A stretch of DNA of 41,565 bases from JBJXHG01 sp046160865. GTDB lineage: Bacteria > Planctomycetota > UBA1135 > GCA-002686595. Below the pieces are notes generated by a model that did no database searches, had not been told where the DNA came from, and saw only the letters and a program-made list of their open reading frames with translations. Made by a program: the position numbers and the translations under genes. The stretch lies in assembly GCA_046160865.1 (NCBI GenBank), contig JBJXHG010000048.1:1-41565 (forward strand), in the 5' to 3' direction. Shown here piece by piece: positions 37,122-41,565 of the stretch; positions within the stretch are counted from its first letter, which is position 1; every line of letters starts with the position of its first letter.

Positions 37122-40100
37122 TTGTCCCATCGCTCGACGCCGCTGCTCGCCGTTCTCGGACTCGTGCTCGTCGCCAGCGCGTGGTGGTGGTCGGCGCAGC
37201 GCACACCGCCGCCCGCTATCGCGAGCGCGGTGCAGCCACAGACGGAAGACGTGACACGACCCGGCGATCTCGCGTCGCCCGCGAGCATCGCGACGCGCAC
37301 CGACGCGACGAGCACGGACTCCTCCTCCAACGGTGCCGCGTCGCTCACCGGCCGTGTCGTGCTGCCTGCCGGCACACCGGACGACGAAAGCGTTGAAGTG
37401 CTCGTCGCCGAGCGCGACGAGACGGACGAGGACGCGCGCGCGTTCCCGGTCGGGGCGGACGGATCGTTCGAGGTGCGTGTGCCGAGCAACGTGCGCTTCG
37501 TGCGACTCGTCCTGCGCGCACGCTACGCGTTCCTGCGCGAGCCGCTCTTCCTCGATCTCGACGAAGAGCGCGGCAGGGTCGTGCTCGAGCCGGAGCTCGG
37601 CGGCGCGCTGCGCGCACGCATCGCGCTGCCGGAAGGTGTGCCGATCGAGCGAGTGACCGGCACGCGTGCGGTGGCGCGCGGTCGCGTGCTCCGAGTCACG
37701 TCGCGCACGACGTCGGAGCGACTCGTACACGCGCGCATCGACGCGGAAGGAATGCTCGAGCTCGGCGGGCTCGCGCCGGACGCGCAGCATGTGCTCGCGA
37801 TCGCGCGCAGCGCGTGTGCGCCGTTCGAAGGCGGACCGTACCGCGTGGAAGCGGGACGCGTGCGTGAGATCGACGTCACGCTCGCTGTCGGCGCGACGGT
37901 CGCCGGTCGTGTCGTCGACGAGTCCGGCAAACCCGTCGAGGGTTGCGAGCTCGCGCTGGCCGCGCTCAGCAGCACGGCGTTCTTCGACGCGATCGACGCG
38001 ACGAGCGAACGCGACGGCACGTTCCGCATCGAGGGCGGCGCGCCCGGCAAGACGATCGTGCGCGCGCGCAAGCAAGGCTTTCTCGTGACGCGCTCGAAGC
38101 CCGTCCTGCTCGTTGCCGGCGAGACGACGAAGGAGATCGAGATCGCGCTCGAACGCGGTGGCAGCGTGCGCGGCCGTGTCACGTGGCCGGACGGATCCCC
38201 TGCCGCGGACGCGTCGCTCGCGCTCGCGCTCGGCATGGATCCGGGCAATCAGCTCGCGCAGCTCGGCTCGGCGGCGCCGCGCACGGCCACGAGCGCGAGC
38301 GACGGCACGTTCACGTTCGACGCGCTCACCGAAGGACCCTTTGCGCTCGCGGCATTCGCGACGTCGCCGTCGCTCGGACTCTGCTCGGCGCTCGTCGAGC
38401 GCGTGACACCCGGAGCGGAGCCGATCGACGTCGCGCTCGCGCCGGGTCACGCGCTGCGAGTGACGGTGAAGGACGAACTCGGCGCGCCGCTCGACGAGTG
38501 CGCCGTCGAGGCGTCGTTCGAATACACGGCGATGATCGAGCTCGAGCCCAGGGTCACCGCAGCACGCACGGCTCCGGAATCGTTCGAGCTGCGCGGCTTG
38601 CGTCCGGGCAACTGGAAGGTGCGCGCGTGGAGTGGCGCGTGCTCGGTCGAGCGCCGCGCGACCATTCCGCTCGATGGCGGCGTGCTCGAGATCGTGCTGC
38701 CGCGCCCGGCGCACGTCGCGGGCACCGTGCGCGACGCGGATGGACGCGCGGTGAGCGACGCGACCGTGTCGTTCCGCGACATCGCGAAGGAGATGTACTC
38801 GACCGCCGCGCCGAGCCGCACGCGCACCGACGCGCATGGACGGTTTCGCTCGCCGCCGCTCGCACCCGCACGATTCGCGCTCCAGGCGTCGTCACCCACC
38901 TCCGCGCCGAGCGAGTCGAAGACGATCACGCTGCGCGCGGGCGAAACGCACGCGGACGTCGAGCTCGACCTGCGCACGGGCGGCACGCTCGCGATCGCGG
39001 TGCGCACGCCGGATGGCCTCGCCGATGTCGGTCGTCGCATCGACGTCGTGCCGCAGAACATCGCTGGCCTCGTGTACGCGAGCACGTTCCACACGGACGA
39101 GGACGGGCGCGCGACGATCCCCCACGTGCCGCCAGGTACCTACCAGATCCTCACGTCGCCGAATACGCGCGAGCTGCAGGACGCGACCGGCGACGACGGT
39201 CGGATCGACGGCTTTCGTTTGAGCGCGGTGCGCTTGACGGAGGACGCGACGGTGCGCGACGGCGTCACGACCGAGGTCGCGCTCGGCGGCGCCCCGCGTG
39301 AGCGCATCCGCGTGACGGGCAAGGTGACGTCGAACGGCGTGCCGCTCGGCGGTGTCCTCGTTCAGGTGAACCGCGGACGCGCCGGATCTCAGCGGGGCGT
39401 GAGCGTGAAAACGGACGACGACGGCAACTACGAGCTGCGTCTCGCCGAGCCGGGCACACACGGATTCGGCGTGCGCCCGGCGAACGCGAACACGACGTTT
39501 CACCGCGATCACTCGGTGCCGGATCGTCCGGACGTGCAGCTCGATTTCGACCTCCCGGCGGGCCGCATCGCCGGTCGCGTCGTGAATGCGGCGCACGAGC
39601 CAGTCCCCGCGATCGGTGTGTCGCTCGTGCGCGAATCGGGCGACGCATCGGACGGCTGGTTGAGCGCGGGCATGCTTGCACGGGCGGACGGAACGTTCTC
39701 TTTCCAGCATGTTCCGCCGGGACGCTTCGCGCTGAGCACGCAGGAGACGACGAACGCCGAGCTCGTCCAGCGCCGTTACGCCGTCGCGCGTAAGAACGGC
39801 ATCGAGCTCGCCGCGAACGGAGCCGTGCTCGATGTCGAGCTCGTGCTCGCCATCGCGGCGATGGTCGAAGGCGACGTGTTCGGTCCGAACGGCGAGCGCT
39901 ACGTCGGCGCGCAAGTCTTCGCGTTCGACGCGGATCGCGAGCCGGTCGACACGTTCTCGCGCGTCGTCACCGACGCGGCGGGCCACTTCCGCGTCAGCGG
40001 GTTGAGCGAAGGACACGCGTACTTGGTCGCACGCGATCGAGACCTCGTGTCGACCTCCGGTCCGATCGTCGTGAAGAGCGGCGAAACGGCGCAGGCGAAG

Positions 40101-40397
40101 CTCGTGCTCGCGCGCGGGACGACCGTCGGGCTCGACATGCGCGACACCGACGGGAACGGATTCGGATCGAGGCCTGCGGTCGTCGACGTGCACGGCCTCG
40201 ATCACACCAGCATCTGGGGACCGATGTGGACGCGCAGCGAGGCGGCCACCTTGACGGGTTGGCGCGCCGGACCGCTGCCGCCGGGCAGGTACGTCGTGCG
40301 TGCGCGCGACACGAGCCTCGGCGATTGGTCGGCGACGATCGACGTCAGCGGCGAAAAGGAGGAGCAGCAGTTCCAGCTCTCCGTGCCGAAGCGATGA
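37122..40397 (+). CDS. Large membrane-anchored carboxypeptidase-regulatory-like repeat protein, paralogue C
   Basis: 1,091 residues from a TTG at 37122; CGAGG lies 6 nt upstream and no better start gives the N-terminal helix (LLAVLGLVLVASAWWWS, 8-24). A Thr/Ser/Ala linker is followed by beta-sandwich repeats (VAGRVVDESGKPVEGCELAL; VRGRVTWPDGSPAADASLAL; VAGTVRDADGRAVSDATVSF; VEGDVFGPNGERYVGAQVFA) with DGTF/GHFR turns. The repeat order parallels paralogues A and B (a shared VELDLRTGGTL... and VALGGAPRERIRVTGKV block). The C-terminus instead resembles the sigma-factor fusion at 12222-14459 (DMRDTDGNGFG versus DVRDAAGNGFG). The start lies only ~25 bp beyond MITE-like element 2, so that element has replaced or supplies its promoter region. 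Function is unknown. Confidence 0.83.
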   Translation: MSHRSTPLLAVLGLVLVASAWWWSAQRTPPPAIASAVQPQTEDVTRPGDLASPASIATRTDATSTDSSSNGAASLTGRVVLPAGTPDDESVEVLVAERDETDEDARAFPVGADGSFEVRVPSNVRFVRLVLRARYAFLREPLFLDLDEERGRVVLEPELGGALRARIALPEGVPIERVTGTRAVARGRVLRVTSRTTSERLVHARIDAEGMLELGGLAPDAQHVLAIARSACAPFEGGPYRVEAGRVREIDVTLAVGATVAGRVVDESGKPVEGCELALAALSSTAFFDAIDATSERDGTFRIEGGAPGKTIVRARKQGFLVTRSKPVLLVAGETTKEIEIALERGGSVRGRVTWPDGSPAADASLALALGMDPGNQLAQLGSAAPRTATSASDGTFTFDALTEGPFALAAFATSPSLGLCSALVERVTPGAEPIDVALAPGHALRVTVKDELGAPLDECAVEASFEYTAMIELEPRVTAARTAPESFELRGLRPGNWKVRAWSGACSVERRATIPLDGGVLEIVLPRPAHVAGTVRDADGRAVSDATVSFRDIAKEMYSTAAPSRTRTDAHGRFRSPPLAPARFALQASSPTSAPSESKTITLRAGETHADVELDLRTGGTLAIAVRTPDGLADVGRRIDVVPQNIAGLVYASTFHTDEDGRATIPHVPPGTYQILTSPNTRELQDATGDDGRIDGFRLSAVRLTEDATVRDGVTTEVALGGAPRERIRVTGKVTSNGVPLGGVLVQVNRGRAGSQRGVSVKTDDDGNYELRLAEPGTHGFGVRPANANTTFHRDHSVPDRPDVQLDFDLPAGRIAGRVVNAAHEPVPAIGVSLVRESGDASDGWLSAGMLARADGTFSFQHVPPGRFALSTQETTNAELVQRRYAVARKNGIELAANGAVLDVELVLAIAAMVEGDVFGPNGERYVGAQVFAFDADREPVDTFSRVVTDAAGHFRVSGLSEGHAYLVARDRDLVSTSGPIVVKSGETAQAKLVLARGTTVGLDMRDTDGNGFGSRPAVVDVHGLDHTSIWGPMWTRSEAATLTGWRAGPLPPGRYVVRARDTSLGDWSATIDVSGEKEEQQFQLSVPKR

Positions 40398-40413
40398 ACG
40401 CCAGCACGTAGCA

Positions 40414-40451
40414 CGGTCTGCCGCGCGGAGCGCATGCGCTGCGCGCGGCAG
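40414..40451. terminator. GC-rich hairpin between convergent genes; intergenic repeat copy 2
   Basis: CTGCCGCGCG (40418-40427) pairs perfectly with CGCGCGGCAG (40442-40451), 14-nt loop. The first 25 bp match the repeat at 12111-12135. It lies between the stops of paralogue C and the carbonic anhydrase gene, so it can serve both transcripts. No T-run. Confidence 0.55.
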
Positions 40452-40486
40452 GCGCATGCGCTTCGCGCGCCAAACCGCGCTACACG

Positions 40487-41260
40487 CTACCTACTCGCGC
40501 TGATCACACGGTCGTTGAGCGGCTGAGTCGGACGGTTGTTCCCGTGGATCACCTTGCGAAAGGCGGCGATCTGGTCGGCCGAGGCTTGGATGGGTTCTTG
40601 AAGCACGAACCAGGAAACCTCCTCGGAGCACGGCGGCGTCGTGAGCGAGCCCGAGTAGCGATAGCTGGCGAGGTTTCCGGGCAGCAGCTTCGATGCGTTC
40701 ACTTGGACGCCTTCGACTTCCTCTTTCCGGCCGGCGGAGGTCGGCATGTGTTGCCATAGCAACGCGAGCTCGGGATGCGCGCGCCCTTCTTGGATCATGA
40801 CGCCGATGACGGCGAGCTTCCCGCTCGCGTCCGTGTGCACGAGGTGCATCTCCATCGGCGCGTGCTTGCCATCGATCGTGTGCTCGCTCGGCGAATGGAA
40901 GTGGAACTGCGCGAGCTTGTACTGGTGGCCACCGACCGTGAGCGTTCCACCATTGTGGTAGTCGTCCTCGACGGTGTGTCCGTTGTTCAAGATCTCGAGC
41001 GACGTGTCGCTGTAGCTGACGTTCAGCGGAGCGTCGTCGCGCTTCGTCACCCGCGCGGGAGCGATGTCCACCGGCGACTGATGCTTGCCCGTCTTGGCGA
41101 GGATGTAGTCCGGGCTGACTTCGCTCCAGTGCGCGGGACCCGTGCGGCCGGTGTACGACCATGCCGCCTTCGCGGGAACCGCGGCTTTCGACGTTGCCTC
41201 GGTCGACTGACAGGCGAGCAACACGAACATCGATGCCGATCCAAGCCAGACGTGCTTCAT
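40487..41260 (-). CDS. Alpha-class carbonic anhydrase, lipoprotein
   Basis: 257 residues from ATG 41260 (AAGAGA lies ~10 nt upstream; the ATG at 41266 is too close to it). The N-terminus MKHVWLGSASMFVLLACQST is a lipoprotein signal with lipobox LLAC and Cys17, so the enzyme is membrane-anchored in the envelope. It hydrates CO2 to bicarbonate. The zinc ligands are His120 and His122 in LAQFHFHSPSEH and His139 in MEMHLVH; GKHQSPVDI (58-66), the threonine in the conserved YSGSLTTPPCSEEVSW (202-217) and the closing NNRPTQPLN (241-249) are all standard for the class. The catalytic set is complete. It stands alone, convergent with paralogue C. Likely role: supplying bicarbonate or balancing pH at the cell surface. 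Confidence 0.92.
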   Translation of the reverse strand: MKHVWLGSASMFVLLACQSTEATSKAAVPAKAAWSYTGRTGPAHWSEVSPDYILAKTGKHQSPVDIAPARVTKRDDAPLNVSYSDTSLEILNNGHTVEDDYHNGGTLTVGGHQYKLAQFHFHSPSEHTIDGKHAPMEMHLVHTDASGKLAVIGVMIQEGRAHPELALLWQHMPTSAGRKEEVEGVQVNASKLLPGNLASYRYSGSLTTPPCSEEVSWFVLQEPIQASADQIAAFRKVIHGNNRPTQPLNDRVISASR

Positions 41261-41406
41261 ATTCATTCTCTTGTCTTGTAGTCGTTGTCGGTCAGCGCGA
41301 GTGTGCAGCTCTGACCGCGAGATGTATGCGGGCGCGGTCTCCGTCGAAGAGTCGAAGATCCGCTGCGCCGGGATTCTATCGCCCGTCACGTCCGTCGCGA
41401 GGTCAG

Positions 41407-41565
41407 GCCAGCGCGTTCGGAGCTAGCCCGCATTTCTCACCACGTCCTGCTGCGTTCGCGCCAACTCGCTCGGAGCGGCGTTGTTGGATCGGAATCGATC
41501 CTTGCTGACCAAGTAGGTCACCTCCGGTCGATTCCGATGCAACGCCTTGCTCCGAACGCGCTGGC
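41407..41565. repeat. Large imperfect palindrome at the right edge
   Basis: GCCAGCGCGTTCGGAGC (41407-41423) is exactly inverted at 41549-41565, the last bases of the window. Inside, GGCGTTGTTGGATCGGAATC (from 41478) is matched in inverse by GATTCCGATGCAACGCC (41530-41546). No ORF fits. It may be a mobile-element end or a long structured RNA; it continues beyond the window. Confidence 0.6.

Overview
The window is high-GC bacterial DNA (roughly two thirds G+C by eye) that most resembles a member of the Planctomycetota. The signs are several very long single-pass membrane proteins built from carboxypeptidase-regulatory-like beta-sandwich repeats, an ECF sigma factor fused through a membrane helix to the same kind of domain, a Pkn-type Ser/Thr kinase with a TPR tail and DWG in place of DFG, a CxxC/HNH endonuclease of a type familiar from this phylum, and a C-terminal tail of the form YYQLFYR...FCN...SSGV. 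A myxobacterium-like host is possible but less likely. No rRNA, tRNA or CRISPR array was seen.

Layout. 1-385: 5' end of a repeat-domain membrane protein leaving the window. 421-762: probable remnant of a secreted protein. 799-4339: a metal-binding-type secreted protein, an outer-membrane lipoprotein and a PLP-dependent decarboxylase. 4485-11234: a large protein with two SIR2 domains (the second degenerate), an MsbA-like ABC exporter, a polytopic glycosyltransferase-like protein and a macro-TIR fusion; the SIR2 and TIR proteins suggest NAD-linked immunity. 11454-16335: HNH endonuclease, membrane-tethered ECF sigma fusion, two small overlapping genes, an RRM RNA-binding protein and a small conserved protein. 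16395-21449: a divergent pair of a GHKL/MORC-like ATPase and a kinase-TPR protein. 21609-22266: an intact HepT-MntA toxin-antitoxin pair.

22453-25073: an integron-type gene-cassette array without an integrase in the window (CALIN-like). It has two good attC sites, one weaker one and a lone core site, and carries a membrane-anchored hypothetical, a secreted DUF4344-type metallopeptidase and a DinB-family protein, all on the minus strand.

25344-29442: methylmalonyl-CoA mutase large subunit, methylmalonyl-CoA epimerase and propionyl-CoA carboxylase beta chain, together the core of propionyl-CoA to succinyl-CoA conversion. The B12-binding small subunit and the biotin carboxylase subunit are not here.

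29727-40397: three tandem paralogues (about 1,090-1,160 residues each) of membrane-anchored carboxypeptidase-regulatory-like proteins. Between the second and third lie two adjacent small palindromic elements with 32-bp and 20-bp terminal inverted repeats, the last ending about 25 bp before the third gene's start. 40487-41260: an alpha-carbonic anhydrase lipoprotein. The window closes in a large imperfect palindrome.

The most notable systems are the cassette array, the two-SIR2 protein near a macro-TIR protein, the one-piece transmembrane sigma factor that shares domain type with the repeat proteins, and the twin MITE-like elements.
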